A DNA stretch of 64,000 nt from Micromonospora sp. WMMD1082 (GCF_029626175.1 NZ_JARUBM010000002.1:4295001-4359000), one strand, 5' to 3'. Positions 18,047 to 26,968 are shown, numbered from the stretch's first letter. The notes: generated from the sequence alone by a model not told the origin. Made by a program: numbers and translations.

Positions 18047-18106
18047 CTCCCGGACAGTGCGGCCCGGTGCCCGGACAGTGCGGCCTGGCTCCCGGACAGT
18101 GCGGCC
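18038..18106 (+). repeat. Three 21-nt tandem units spanning the GNAT stop codon
   Basis: Units at 18038-18058, 18059-18079 and 18080-18100 are followed by a partial fourth starting at 18101. Units 1 and 3 differ at one base, which turns the stop TGA into TGG. The core CCCGGACAGTGCGGCC is identical in three copies at exactly 21-nt spacing. The last codons of the gene form part of unit 1. Confidence 0.9.
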
Positions 18107-18121
18107 GGACGCAGGGGCGGT

Positions 18122-18595
18122 TCAGGGGCGGTCGATCGGGTCGTCCAGCCGGCCGTCCGTGCCGGCGGCATTGGACAACAGCAGGCCGAGGGCCAGCATG
18201 CCGAAGCCGAGGGCCAGGTGCAGCCAGTCGCTGGGGCCGTTCACCGGCAACCAGTTGGCGCCGCTCTTGTCCTCCGTCGCCAGTCCGTAGATCCACAGCA
18301 GGAGGTAGAGCGCGCCGCCGACGGCCAGGAAGACCCGCGCGCCGGTCAGCCGGCGCGCCAGCGCCAGCCCGATCAGGCCGCTGACGACGAACACCAGGTT
18401 GCGCAGGATGGACACCTGGAAGAGCCCGAACAGCTCCGCGCCGGAGCGGTGCCCGGCGAAGGTCATCTCGCCGTAGCCGGTGGTGATGCCGGGAACGAAC
18501 CCGAGCAGCCCGAGCAGGAGGAGGATTCCCGCGATGATCATGGCGGCGAGCTGCACCCGGGCGCGTCCGGTCCGGCCGCGTGCCTGACGCGCCAT
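18122..18595 (-). CDS. DUF4383-type membrane protein
   Basis: A 157-residue integral membrane protein with four predicted helices: AAMIIAGILLLLGLLGFVPG, then VFVVSGLIGLALA, FLAVGGALYLLLWIYGL, and LHLALGFGMLALGLLL. The conserved G-F-V-P-G-I-T pattern after helix 1 and the NGPSDWLHLALG segment fit the DUF4383 family, whose function is unknown. The ATG at 18595 is chosen because GGAGGTGA lies just upstream. It is convergent with the GNAT gene. Confidence 0.82.
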   Translation of the reverse strand: MARQARGRTGRARVQLAAMIIAGILLLLGLLGFVPGITTGYGEMTFAGHRSGAELFGLFQVSILRNLVFVVSGLIGLALARRLTGARVFLAVGGALYLLLWIYGLATEDKSGANWLPVNGPSDWLHLALGFGMLALGLLLSNAAGTDGRLDDPIDRP

Positions 18596-18755
18596 CGTTG
18601 TCACCTCCGTGGATGCGCTGGCTGCCCGGGGCGGGCGACGATCCGCGACGCACCGCGCGGCCCGCCGATCCATCATTCTTGACCTGCACTGGCATTTCCG
18701 CAGACAAACGACGAATCGGTCACGTCCCGGGGCGCGGCCCCCGGCGCCGGGTTGC

Positions 18756-20000
18756 TCAGGCGGCGCGGCGCACGGCGGTGACCACGAAGCCGCTGGGCGG
18801 TAGCGCCGGCATCCGGCTCAGATCGACCGAGAGGTCCTGCGGCGGTACGTCGTAGCGCATGGCGTCGGTCAGCAGGTTCACCGCCCGCTTCATCAGCTCG
18901 ATGGTGATCCACTCGCCGGCACAGCGGTGCCCGGTGAGGTGACCACCGCCGCCCTGTGGGATCAATGTGAACGGATCACCCCGCCAACCGGCGAAGCGCT
19001 CGGGCCGGAACTGCTCCGGTTCCGGCCACCACTCCGGGTGGTGGTCGGTGCCGTAGAGATCCAGCAGCACCCGGCGGCCCTGCGGGAAGTGGTAGCCCCG
19101 CCAGTCGAAGGAGCGCCGGACCCGGGCCGCGGCCACCGGGAAGAACGGGTAGCAGCGGCGTACCTCCTGCACGAACTGTTCGGTGGTGTCGTCGTCGCGT
19201 ACCCGCTGCCGCCAGGCGGGGTGATCGTGCAGGGCCAGCGCGGCGAAGACCACGAACCGGGCCACCGCGACGGTCGGGCGGAGCACGTTGAGCAGTTCGA
19301 CCGCGGCGACCCGGCGGGGCAGCGCTCGCCCCTGGCCGTCGCGGTGCTCGGCGATCACCCGCAGGGCGCTGCCCTCGGGCGCGGGCAGCGAGCCACCGCG
19401 TACCCGCTGGATCAGATCCTCGGCCCAGGACTCGCCGCGCAGCCGACCCAGCCGGCCCCGCCAGTGCCGGGGTCCGATCGCCGCCGCGCTGTCGATCATG
19501 GCTTGCAGGTCGGCGGTGCGCCGGTCCACTTCGCCGTCGGTCAGCGGCACCCCGGCCCAGGCGCAGACCGCACGGGTCAGCATCGAGGCGGCCTCGGTGT
19601 GCAGGGTCACCGGCCCGGCCAACTCCCAGGCGGGGATCCGGGACTGCCACTCGTCGGCGAAGAGGCGCCCGAGGTGACCGATCGCCGCCGGGGTCATCAG
19701 CGACATGAACATCGCCTTGCGGTCGCGGTGGGCGTCGCCGTCGAGGCCCTGCACGCCGCCCCGGCCGGTCAGCGTCCGCTGGCCACGGGCGGGCAGGGCG
19801 CCCTCCCGGACGAACCGGTCGGTGTCGTAGAAGAGCTCGGCCGCAGGCCGGCCCCGCACGCAGATCGTCGACTCCAGCAGCAGGCGGGCCTGGAAGATGT
19901 CGCTGCCGTACCGGTCGCAGCGCTTGCCGATGAACCGGTAGCCGGCCCGCAGGAAGGCCAGCGTGCTGTCCGGGCTGCGGTCCCTCGGGATGGTCGCCAT
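18756..20000 (-). CDS. CYP152-type cytochrome P450 peroxygenase
   Basis: Predicted hydrogen-peroxide-driven fatty acid hydroxylase of 414 residues, related to Bacillus P450-BSbeta and Sphingomonas SPalpha. The heme ligand is Cys360 in GHRCAGEWITIELM. The I helix carries Arg241-Pro242 (VLRPTVAVARF) in place of the usual acid-threonine pair; this Arg-Pro pair binds the fatty acid carboxylate in CYP152 enzymes and explains why they need no redox partner. The residue that separates decarboxylases (His in OleT) from hydroxylases is Gln84 (GVQGLDGDAH), which favours hydroxylation. ATG start at 20000. No ferredoxin gene is nearby, which is consistent. Confidence 0.92.
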   Translation of the reverse strand: MATIPRDRSPDSTLAFLRAGYRFIGKRCDRYGSDIFQARLLLESTICVRGRPAAELFYDTDRFVREGALPARGQRTLTGRGGVQGLDGDAHRDRKAMFMSLMTPAAIGHLGRLFADEWQSRIPAWELAGPVTLHTEAASMLTRAVCAWAGVPLTDGEVDRRTADLQAMIDSAAAIGPRHWRGRLGRLRGESWAEDLIQRVRGGSLPAPEGSALRVIAEHRDGQGRALPRRVAAVELLNVLRPTVAVARFVVFAALALHDHPAWRQRVRDDDTTEQFVQEVRRCYPFFPVAAARVRRSFDWRGYHFPQGRRVLLDLYGTDHHPEWWPEPEQFRPERFAGWRGDPFTLIPQGGGGHLTGHRCAGEWITIELMKRAVNLLTDAMRYDVPPQDLSVDLSRMPALPPSGFVVTAVRRAA

Positions 20001-20109
20001 CGGGGCCCCCTACCACCGGGCGCGGCCGTCGCCGGCCGGCTGCTGGTCCGTTACCGGTTGCTTCTACCCAGGTCAGGGCCACTGGAACCCGTCTGGACGG
20101 TCGGGTCGG

Positions 20110-20165
20110 GAGTTGCGGCAGGTGGAGCTCTCCCGTCGGGGTGACAGCCCGACATGCCGCAACTC
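20110..20165. terminator. Palindromic hairpin with TTGCGGCA arms, copy 1
   Basis: GAGTTGCGGCA (20110-20120) pairs perfectly with TGCCGCAACTC (20155-20165). An inner stem GTCGGG/CCCGAC (20135-20140, 20148-20153) closes a 7-nt loop. It lies after the DUF397 gene and before the P450 gene, both on the minus strand, and is related to the hairpins at 26774 and 59939. Confidence 0.6.
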
Positions 20166-20193
20166 GCGACCTCGGCCCGGCGCCGCCCGGTCG

Positions 20194-20412
20194 TCAGTCC
20201 AGGTCGAACTCCCCGTCCTGGGCCCCCGCGACGAAGGCGTCCCACTCGGCCTGGGTGAACACCAGCACCGGGCCGTCCGGCTCGGCGGAGTTGCGCATGC
20301 CGATGAGGTCGTCGACGAAGGCGACCTCCACCGCCGCCTCCGAGGTGTCGCCCTCGGCCCGTTGCCAGACCGCCCGGGAGAGGTCGAAGTCACCCTTGGG
20401 GTGCGCTGTCAT
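20194..20412 (-). CDS. DUF397 domain protein
   Basis: A 72-residue acidic protein with the DUF397 pattern: W-Q-R at the start, VEVAFVDDLIGMRNSAEPDGPVL in the middle, then FTQAEWDAFVAGAQDGEFD. These small proteins are numerous in actinomycetes, usually beside an XRE-family regulator as a possible antitoxin-like pair. No such partner is adjacent here, so this is an orphan. The ATG at 20412 is supported by GGAGGA upstream. Confidence 0.88.
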   Translation of the reverse strand: MTAHPKGDFDLSRAVWQRAEGDTSEAAVEVAFVDDLIGMRNSAEPDGPVLVFTQAEWDAFVAGAQDGEFDLD

Positions 20413-20479
20413 GGTCCAGTCCTCCAGTACCAGGGGATTCGGGAAAGCCGGTTGCTCCCTCATCGGGCAGGATAAGCGG

Positions 20480-22993
20480 ATGCCGAGCCTGAGCCGTGCA
20501 GAGGCGACCGCGCGTGGCGCGTCGATCATCGTCGAGTCCTATCGGGTGCAGCTCGACCTGACCGGGGGCGGTGAGCGGTTCCGGTCGCACGTCACGATCC
20601 GGTTCCGGGCCACCGGCACCGAGACCTTCGTCGAGGTCAAGCCGGCGAAACTGCTGGCCGTACGCCTCAACGACAGCGACCTCGACCCCGCCGCCTTGGA
20701 CGACAACCGGCTGCCGCTGACCGGGCTGGCCGAGGAGAACACGCTGACCGTCGACGCCGAGATGGCGTACACCAACACCGGCGCGGGGATGCACCGCTTC
20801 GTCGATCCCGCCGACGGGGAGACCTACCTGTACGTCATGTCCTTCCTGGACGACGTGCAGCGCGTCTTCGCCGCCTTCGACCAGCCGGACCTGAAGGCGC
20901 CGGTCACCCTCTCGGTCACCGCACCGGAGCACTGGACGGTGGCGGCCAACGCCGAGCTGGCCACCAACCCCGGCCCGGGGCGGTGGGAGTTCGCGCCCAC
21001 GCTGCCGATCGCGACGTACTTCTTCACGCTGATCGCCGGCCCCTGGCACGTACGCCGGGACAGCCACGACGGGATCCCGCTCGGCGTGTACTGCCGGCGC
21101 TCGCTCGCCGCGCACCTGGACGCCGACGCGGCGGAGATCTTCACCATCACGAAGCAGTGCCTCGACCGGTTCCACCAGCTCTTCGACGAGCGCTACCCGT
21201 TCGGCAAGTACGACCAGGCGTTCGTCCCCGAGTTCAACGCCGGTGCGATGGAGAATCCGGGCCTGGTCACCCTCCGCGACGACTATGTCTTCCGTTCGGC
21301 GGTCACCGACAGCCAGCGCGAGCATCGGGCCACCACCATCGCCCACGAGATGGCGCACATGTGGTTCGGTGACCTGGTCACCATGCGCTGGTGGGACGAC
21401 CTGTGGCTGAACGAGTCGTTCGCGGAGTACCTCGGCACCCGGGTCACCGCCGAGGCGACCCGGTTCGACCGGGCCTGGACGACCTTCGCGCTGCGTCGCA
21501 AGGCGTGGGGGTACGCGGCCGACCAGCGCCCCTCCACCCATCCGGTGGCGCCCGAGCGGGTGGCCGACGCCGCCGAGGCGCTGCTCAACTTCGACGGCAT
21601 CTCGTACGCCAAGGGCGCCAGCGTGCTGCGGCAGCTGGTGGCATGGCTCGGCGACGAGGCGTTCCTGGCCGGTCTCAACGACCACTTCGCCCGGCACCGC
21701 TTCGGCAACGCCACCCTCGCCGACCTCCTGGACGGCCTGGGCGCCGGCAGCGGGCGGGAACTGAGCGACTGGGCGGCGTCCTGGCTGCGTACCGCGCAGG
21801 TCAACACGCTGCGGGCCGAGGTCGCCGTGGACGCCGACGGCCGCTACGCCGACGTGGCGATCGCGCAGACCGCGTCGCCGACGCACCCGGTGCTGCGTCC
21901 GCACCGCATCGGCGTGGGCCGGTACGCCGTGGACGGCACCGCCGACCGGATCGAGGTCGACCTCGACCCGAAGACCGACGGCGGTCGTACGCCGCTCGCC
22001 GGGCTGGTCGGCGAACCGGCCGCCGCGGTCCTGCTGCCGAACGACGGCGACCTGACCTTTGCCAAGATCCGCCTCGACACCGCCTCGGCCGACGCCGTGC
22101 CGCTGCTGCTGCCCCGGCTGGCGGACCCGCTGGCCCGTGCCCTGCTCTGGGGTGAGGCGCTGGACGCGGCGACCGACGGCGAGCGACCGGTCACCGGCGT
22201 GGTCGACCTGATCGTCTCGGCGCTACCCGCCGAGACGGAGGTGATCATCGTCGAGGACGTGCTGGCCCTGACCCGCTCGCTGGTCGACCGCTACCTCGAC
22301 CCGCTGGCGCGGCAGGCCGCCCTGGCCCGGATCGCCCTGTCCTGCCGGCGACTGCTCGACGGCGCCGCACCGGGGGAGTCGTTGCAGTTGGCCGCGGCGC
22401 GCGGCCTGATCGCCACGACCACCGACGTCGAGCTGCTCACCGGCTGGCTCGCCGACCGCGACGTGCCCGCCGGGCTGGCCGTCGACACCGAGCTGCGCTG
22501 GACGGTCCTCGGCCGGTTGGTGGTGCTGGGTGCGGCGGGGGAGGCCGAGATCGCGGCCGAGGCAGCGGCCGACCCGAGCGCCGCCGGCGCGCAACGGGCC
22601 GCCCGGTGCCGGGCCGCGGTGGCCGATCCGGTCGCCAAACGGGCCGCGTGGGAGCTCATCGTGTCGAACACGGAGCTGTCCAACCGGCTGGTCGAGGCGA
22701 CGGCGGAGGGCTTCTGGCAGCCCGAGCAGGCGGAGCTGACCGTCGACTACGTGGCGCGTTACTTCGCCGACATGCCGGCCGCCGCGCGGCTGCGTACGCC
22801 CTGGGTGGCGGACGACGTCGCCAAGCTGGCCTTTCCCCGCCACGCCGTGTCCCAGCCGACCCGGGAGGCGGCCGCGGCGCTGCTGGCCCGCGACGACCTC
22901 ACGCCGGGGCTGCGCCGGGTGGTCACCGACGCCGACGACGACCTGCGGCGGGCCCTGGTGGCCCGGACGGCGGTGGCCGCCACGACCGCCTGA
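20480..22993 (+). CDS. pepN: Aminopeptidase N (M1 family)
   Basis: Cytoplasmic zinc aminopeptidase that removes N-terminal residues from peptides. The 837-residue protein has the exopeptidase motif GAMEN near residue 255, the zinc site HEMAH near 289, and the third ligand Glu 18 residues further (WLNESFAEY). The C-terminal ERAP1-like helical domain is complete. The length fits actinobacterial PepN. The ATG is 6 nt after CAGGAT, a near-consensus -10 box, so the mRNA may be leaderless. Confidence 0.95.
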   Translation: MPSLSRAEATARGASIIVESYRVQLDLTGGGERFRSHVTIRFRATGTETFVEVKPAKLLAVRLNDSDLDPAALDDNRLPLTGLAEENTLTVDAEMAYTNTGAGMHRFVDPADGETYLYVMSFLDDVQRVFAAFDQPDLKAPVTLSVTAPEHWTVAANAELATNPGPGRWEFAPTLPIATYFFTLIAGPWHVRRDSHDGIPLGVYCRRSLAAHLDADAAEIFTITKQCLDRFHQLFDERYPFGKYDQAFVPEFNAGAMENPGLVTLRDDYVFRSAVTDSQREHRATTIAHEMAHMWFGDLVTMRWWDDLWLNESFAEYLGTRVTAEATRFDRAWTTFALRRKAWGYAADQRPSTHPVAPERVADAAEALLNFDGISYAKGASVLRQLVAWLGDEAFLAGLNDHFARHRFGNATLADLLDGLGAGSGRELSDWAASWLRTAQVNTLRAEVAVDADGRYADVAIAQTASPTHPVLRPHRIGVGRYAVDGTADRIEVDLDPKTDGGRTPLAGLVGEPAAAVLLPNDGDLTFAKIRLDTASADAVPLLLPRLADPLARALLWGEALDAATDGERPVTGVVDLIVSALPAETEVIIVEDVLALTRSLVDRYLDPLARQAALARIALSCRRLLDGAAPGESLQLAAARGLIATTTDVELLTGWLADRDVPAGLAVDTELRWTVLGRLVVLGAAGEAEIAAEAAADPSAAGAQRAARCRAAVADPVAKRAAWELIVSNTELSNRLVEATAEGFWQPEQAELTVDYVARYFADMPAAARLRTPWVADDVAKLAFPRHAVSQPTREAAAALLARDDLTPGLRRVVTDADDDLRRALVARTAVAATTA

Positions 22994-23055
22994 GGGCCGG
23001 TGGTCGCACCGGTGCGGAGGGTGGCGGTCCGACCCGGTGCCCGGCGGGCCGGGAC

Positions 23056-23061
23056 TAGGAT
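23056..23061 (+). promoter_or_regulatory. -10 box deciding the nadD start
   Basis: TAGGAT is followed by 6 nt and then GTG at 23068. This leaderless spacing favours 23068 over the GTG three bases earlier. Confidence 0.5.
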
Positions 23062-23067
23062 CATGTG

Positions 23068-23664
23068 GTGGAGGAAGACATCCGGCGGATCGGCATCATG
23101 GGCGGCACGTTCGATCCGATCCATCAGGGGCACCTCGTGGCGGCGAGCGAGGTGGCGGACCGGTTCGGGCTCGACGAAGTGATCTTCGTGCCGACGGGGC
23201 AGCCGTGGCAGAAGGCGGACGTGCCGGTCAGCTCCGCCGAGGACCGCTACCTCATGACGGTGATCGCCACCGCCTCCAACCCGCGGTTCCAGGTCAGCCG
23301 GGTCGACATCGACCGTGGCGGCCCCACCTACACCGTCGACACGCTGCGTGACCTGCATGGGCGGTACGGGCCGAAGGCCCAGTTGTTCTTCATCACCGGC
23401 GCGGACGCCCTGGAACGGATCCTGAGCTGGAAGGATCTCGACGAGATCTTCGGGCTGGCCCACTTCATCGGGGTCACCCGGCCGGGTTTCGAGTTGACCG
23501 ATGCCCACCTGCCCGCCGACACGGTCAGCCTGGTGCAGGTGCCGGCCATGGCGATCTCGTCCACCGACTGCCGGGCCCGGGTCGCCCGGGGCGAGCCGAT
23601 CTGGTATCTGGTGCCCGACGGTGTGGTGCAGTACATCGGGAAGAGAGGGCTCTACCAGGAGTGA
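23068..23664 (+). CDS. nadD: Nicotinate-nucleotide adenylyltransferase
   Basis: Transfers AMP from ATP to nicotinate mononucleotide in NAD synthesis. The 198-residue protein has the nucleotidyltransferase motif [11 protein letters not shown] (residues 12-22) and the second motif ISSTDCR near the C terminus. It stands before rsfS, an arrangement conserved in many bacteria and close to obgE in actinobacteria. The start is a GTG 6 nt after a TAGGAT box. Confidence 0.95.
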   Translation: MEEDIRRIGIMGGTFDPIHQGHLVAASEVADRFGLDEVIFVPTGQPWQKADVPVSSAEDRYLMTVIATASNPRFQVSRVDIDRGGPTYTVDTLRDLHGRYGPKAQLFFITGADALERILSWKDLDEIFGLAHFIGVTRPGFELTDAHLPADTVSLVQVPAMAISSTDCRARVARGEPIWYLVPDGVVQYIGKRGLYQE

Positions 23665-23773
23665 TGTGACCCGCTGTGAGGCTTTCATCCCTGTTTCGCG
23701 CTGAAACTGACAGGTCGGGATTCCGGGGCGTGTGAGAGGCTGGAGGCACCGCACGATTGATCGAAGGAGAACG

Positions 23774-24178
23774 GTGACAGTTTCCGAACGCGCTCACGAG
23801 CTGGCGATCGTCGCCGCCCAGGCCGCGGCCGACAAGAAGGCTCAGGACATCGTCATCATCGACGTGGGTGACCAGCTCGCCATCACCGACGCGTTCCTGC
23901 TCGCCGCGGCCCCGAACGAGCGCCAGGTGCTGGCCATCGTCGACGCCATCGAAGAGGCCCTGCTCGACCTGCCGGAGAAGGCGAAGCCGGTGCGGCGTGA
24001 GGGCGAGCGCGGGGGCCGCTGGGTGCTGCTCGACTACGTCGACATCGTCGTGCACGTCCAGCACACCGAGGAACGCGAGTTCTACGCCCTCGACCGGCTC
24101 TGGAAGGACTGCCCCACCATCCCGTTCGTCGACCGGGACCTCGCCCGCGTCGAGGCCGCCGCCGGATCGGGCGAGTGA
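23774..24178 (+). CDS. rsfS: Ribosomal silencing factor RsfS
   Basis: Binds ribosomal protein L14 and blocks joining of the ribosomal subunits under poor nutrition. The 134-residue protein carries the family core DIVIIDVGDQLAITDAFLLA, then GGRWVLLDYVDIVVHVQ and REFYALDRLWKDCP. The GTG start has GAAGGAG before it. Its stop overlaps the next gene (GTGA), so the downstream phosphatase is co-translated. The 109-nt gap after nadD has no clear promoter. Confidence 0.95.
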   Translation: MTVSERAHELAIVAAQAAADKKAQDIVIIDVGDQLAITDAFLLAAAPNERQVLAIVDAIEEALLDLPEKAKPVRREGERGGRWVLLDYVDIVVHVQHTEEREFYALDRLWKDCPTIPFVDRDLARVEAAAGSGE

Positions 24179-24876
24179 CCAGGCTGATCATCTGGCGGCA
24201 CGGCAACACCGACTGGAATGCCGCCAGCAGGGTGCAGGGTCAGACGGACGTACCACTGAACGATCTCGGCCGGGAGCAGGCGCGGACCGCCGCGCCGCTG
24301 CTGGCCGCGCTGCGTCCGGACGCCCTCGTCGCCAGCGACCTGAGCCGCGCGGCGGAGACCGCCGCCGCGCTGGCCGCGCTGACCGGCCTGCCGGTACGCT
24401 CCGACCGCCGGCTGCGGGAACGCCACTTCGGCAGCTGGCAGGGGCTGCTGCTCACCCAGGCGGCCGAGCGGTTCCCCGAGGAGTACGCCCGCTGGCGGGC
24501 CGGGGATCCCGAGCCCGGCGCGGGCGTCGAACCGCTGGACGAGGTGGGCAAGCGCATGGGCGCCGCGTTGCAGGAGGCCGCCGACGAGGTGGCCGGCGGC
24601 ACGGTCGTGATCGCCACCCACGGCGGTGCGGCCCGCCAGGGCTGCGGTCGCCTGCTCGGCTGGGAGCATGCCGTGCTGCGCACCATCGGTTCGCTGCACA
24701 ACTGCCACTGGACGGAGCTGCGCCACGACACCGGGCGCGGGTGGCACCTGCGCGCCCACAACGTGGGCCCGATCGCCGTCCCGGCCGACGCCGCCGCACC
24801 TGCCGCCGCCGGAGCGGCTGCCGCACCTGCCGGAGTGGCCGCCGCCGTCGCGTCGGTCTCCGCCGAGCCGGTCTGA
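24175..24876 (+). CDS. Histidine phosphatase (phosphoglycerate mutase-like)
   Basis: A 233-residue member of the histidine phosphatase superfamily. The phosphohistidine motif is WRHGNTDWN close to the N terminus, and the second catalytic histidine is in IATHGGAARQ. The conserved RERHFGSWQG is present. The last 30 residues are alanine/proline-rich and probably disordered. In actinobacteria a protein of this type commonly follows rsfS; its substrate is uncertain, and the name phosphoglycerate mutase should not be taken as activity. Confidence 0.9.
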   Translation: MTRLIIWRHGNTDWNAASRVQGQTDVPLNDLGREQARTAAPLLAALRPDALVASDLSRAAETAAALAALTGLPVRSDRRLRERHFGSWQGLLLTQAAERFPEEYARWRAGDPEPGAGVEPLDEVGKRMGAALQEAADEVAGGTVVIATHGGAARQGCGRLLGWEHAVLRTIGSLHNCHWTELRHDTGRGWHLRAHNVGPIAVPADAAAPAAAGAAAAPAGVAAAVASVSAEPV

Positions 24877-24912
24877 CGGCGCGGCCGTCCGGTCTGCCGA
24901 CGCGGCCGTCCA
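24871..24912 (+). repeat. Two 21-nt tandem units spanning the phosphatase stop codon
   Basis: Units at 24871-24891 and 24892-24912 match at 18 of 21 positions. The first contains the stop TGA (24874-24876), which reads TGC in the second. Confidence 0.85.
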
Positions 24913-24923
24913 GCCTGATCCGC

Positions 24924-24929
24924 TACCGT
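24924..24929 (+). promoter_or_regulatory. -10 box, leaderless start of degV-like gene
   Basis: TACCGT lies 7 nt before the ATG at 24937, with no ribosome binding site between. Confidence 0.5.
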
Positions 24930-24936
24930 GCCGGGC

Positions 24937-25782
24937 ATGCCAGTCGCGGTCGTGACCGACTCCAGCGCCTACCTGCCACCCGAACTGGTGCGGGCGCACC
25001 GGCTGACCGTGGTACCGCTGACCGTGGTGCTGGCCGGGGTCGAAGGGCTGGAGGGGGTCGAGATCTTCCCGGCGGACGCCACCCGGGCACTGCGGGCGCG
25101 GCGGGTCTCGGTGAGCACGTCCCGCCCGTCGCCGGAGCAGTTCGCCCGCACGTACCAGGAGCTGCTGGACGCCGGGGCGGAGGGCGTCGTCTCCGTGCAC
25201 CTGTCGGCCGGGCTCTCCGGCACCGTGCAGGCCGCCGAACTCGCCGCCGCGCAGTTCGGCGCGCGGGTCAGCGTGGTGGACAGCCGCTCCTGCGGCATGG
25301 GCCTCGGCTTCCCGGCGATCGCCGCGGCCCGGGCCGCCGAGCGGGGCGCCGACCTGGCCGGCGTACGCGCCGCGGCGGTCGACGCCGTCGGTCGCACCAG
25401 CATCTACTTCTACGTCGACACGCTGGAGTTCCTCCGTCGGGGTGGGCGGATCAACGCGGCGGAGGCGCTGCTCGGCACCGCCCTGTCGGTCAAGCCGATC
25501 CTGCACATGTCGGACGGCGGCATCGTGCTGCGGGACAAGGTGCGTACCGCCAGCCGGGGCGTGGCGCGCCTGGTCGACCTCGCGGTCTCCGCGGCCGGCG
25601 ACGCGCCGGTGGACCTGGCCGTGCACCACCTCGCCGTACCTCAGCGGGCCGACGACCTGCTCGGCGAGTTGGCCGCCCGGCTCGGCGACCGCCTGCACGA
25701 CGCGTACGTCTCCGAGGCCGGCGCCGCCGTCGCCGCCCATGTCGGCCCCGGCCTTGCCTGCGTGGTGATCCACCGCCGCTGA
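24937..25782 (+). CDS. DegV-family fatty-acid-binding protein
   Basis: A 281-residue protein of the DegV fold, which binds a fatty acid (FakB type in Firmicutes, where it presents the acid to the kinase FakA). Visible signatures are VVTDSSAYLP at the start, VSTSRPSPEQF, VHLSAGLSGT, VVDSRSCGMGLG and VDTLEFLRRGGRI. No FakA-like kinase gene is next to it, so the physiological partner is unclear. It is an independent leaderless unit. Confidence 0.92.
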   Translation: MPVAVVTDSSAYLPPELVRAHRLTVVPLTVVLAGVEGLEGVEIFPADATRALRARRVSVSTSRPSPEQFARTYQELLDAGAEGVVSVHLSAGLSGTVQAAELAAAQFGARVSVVDSRSCGMGLGFPAIAAARAAERGADLAGVRAAAVDAVGRTSIYFYVDTLEFLRRGGRINAAEALLGTALSVKPILHMSDGGIVLRDKVRTASRGVARLVDLAVSAAGDAPVDLAVHHLAVPQRADDLLGELAARLGDRLHDAYVSEAGAAVAAHVGPGLACVVIHRR

Positions 25783-25939
25783 CGGAGCCTGATCGTTTGC
25801 GCCGTAGTGACTCGACACGCCGCGCCACGTGTCACTCATCCGCAGACGATCGAGGCTGCGCGAGTGGTGGCGCCCGGCGGGGATGGCGGTGGTGGGCGAG
25901 GATCGGAGGCGCGGGCCGGGCTGGCTGGGGAGGTGGCAG

Positions 25940-26701
25940 GTGTCCTGTGTGGTGACCGGTGGCGGGCGCGGGGTCGGGCGGGGAATCGTGCAACGGCTGC
26001 TCGCCGGCGGTGAGACGGTGGTGGTGATCGAGCGCGATCCGGCCGCGCTGTCCTGGGTGGAGCGGCACGCCGAGGCCGACCGGCTGACGGCGGTGGTCGG
26101 TGACGCCGCCGACGAGGCCGTCGCCGGCCGCGCCGCCGACCTGGCGGAACGGGTCGCGCCGCTCACCGGCTGGGTCAACAATGCCGCCGTGTTCCGGGAC
26201 GCCTCCGTGCACGATGCCCCGGTCGGCGAGGTCGTCGACCTGATCAGCCGCAACCTGCGCCCTGCCGTGGTCGGTGCCGCCACCGCCGTACGCCGCTTCC
26301 TCGCCGCCGGAACCCCCGGTGCCATCGTGAACATCTCGTCCCACCAGGCCAGTCGGCCGGTGCCGGGCTGCCTGCCGTACGCCACGGCCAAGGCCGCCGT
26401 CGAGGGGCTGACCCGGGCACTGGCCGTCGAGTACGGTCCGCACGGCATCCGGGCCAACGCGGTCGCCCTCGGGTCGGTGACCACCGAGCGGCACGAGGCG
26501 TTCCTGGCCGCTGCGGAGCCGGACCAGGCGCGCCGGATCGAGGCGGAACTGATCCGGCTGCACCCGGTGGGCCGGATCGGTCGGCCGCAGGACGTGGCGG
26601 AGGCGGTGGCGTACCTCCTCTCGCCGGCTGCCGGCTTCGTCAACGGGGTCACCCTGCCGGTCGACGGTGGGCGCGCCGCCCTCGGCCTGGACCCGGAATA
26701 G
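25940..26701 (+). CDS. Short-chain dehydrogenase/reductase
   Basis: NAD(P)-dependent SDR of 253 residues with the cofactor motif TGGGRGVG, WVNNAAV (NNAG equivalent), the catalytic serine in VNISSHQ, and YATAK as the YX3K pair. The acidic residue after beta-2 (VIERDP) suggests NAD(H) preference. I place the start at GTG 25940 because the Rossmann strand begins there and GGGGAGG precedes it. Upstream in-frame codons encode an unlikely Arg/Trp-rich segment. Substrate unknown. Confidence 0.88.
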   Translation: MSCVVTGGGRGVGRGIVQRLLAGGETVVVIERDPAALSWVERHAEADRLTAVVGDAADEAVAGRAADLAERVAPLTGWVNNAAVFRDASVHDAPVGEVVDLISRNLRPAVVGAATAVRRFLAAGTPGAIVNISSHQASRPVPGCLPYATAKAAVEGLTRALAVEYGPHGIRANAVALGSVTTERHEAFLAAAEPDQARRIEAELIRLHPVGRIGRPQDVAEAVAYLLSPAAGFVNGVTLPVDGGRAALGLDPE

Positions 26702-26773
26702 GGCCGCCGCGACTCGCTGGTGCGCGGGGTGCGCGGGCCGCTGGCCCGCTAACTCGCGGCTCGCTGGCGCGGG

Positions 26774-26824
26774 TTGCGGCATGTGGGGCCTTCCCCGCTG
26801 TCTTGATGGCCCGGGATGCCGCAA
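26774..26824. terminator. Palindromic hairpin with TTGCGGCAT arms, copy 2
   Basis: TTGCGGCAT (26774-26782) pairs perfectly with ATGCCGCAA (26816-26824). Inner GGGCC/GGCCC can pair after a short internal loop. It follows the SDR gene by 72 nt and could end its transcript. Confidence 0.6.
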
Positions 26825-26941
26825 ACGGTGGCCGCGGTGCTGTCGCACCGGTCGGGGCATCCCACGGGCCGGCCGGTCACCAGCCGATCCGGTGAACGTC
26901 CATGGATATTGCCGTAGCACGGTCTGCGCATGATCAGGGCG

Positions 26942-26968
26942 TTGTCCACAACGCGTCGGCTGTCCACA
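26942..26968 (+). promoter_or_regulatory. Two DnaA-box-like sites upstream of comEA
   Basis: TTGTCCACA (26942-26950) and CTGTCCACA (26960-26968) match the high-GC actinobacterial DnaA box and lie 18 nt apart in the same orientation, about 55-80 nt before the comEA start. The first sits inside GTTGTCCACAAC, which is nearly symmetrical. Function is not shown. Confidence 0.45.

Noticed and set aside
25806..25835. Possible hairpin between the degV-like and SDR genes
   Set aside because: AGTGA..CACG with CGTGTCACT needs a 5-nt bulge; not convincing.
26942..26968. DnaA boxes as evidence of a replication origin
   Set aside because: Only two boxes, no AT-rich unwinding region, and no dnaA or dnaN nearby; at most a regulatory site.
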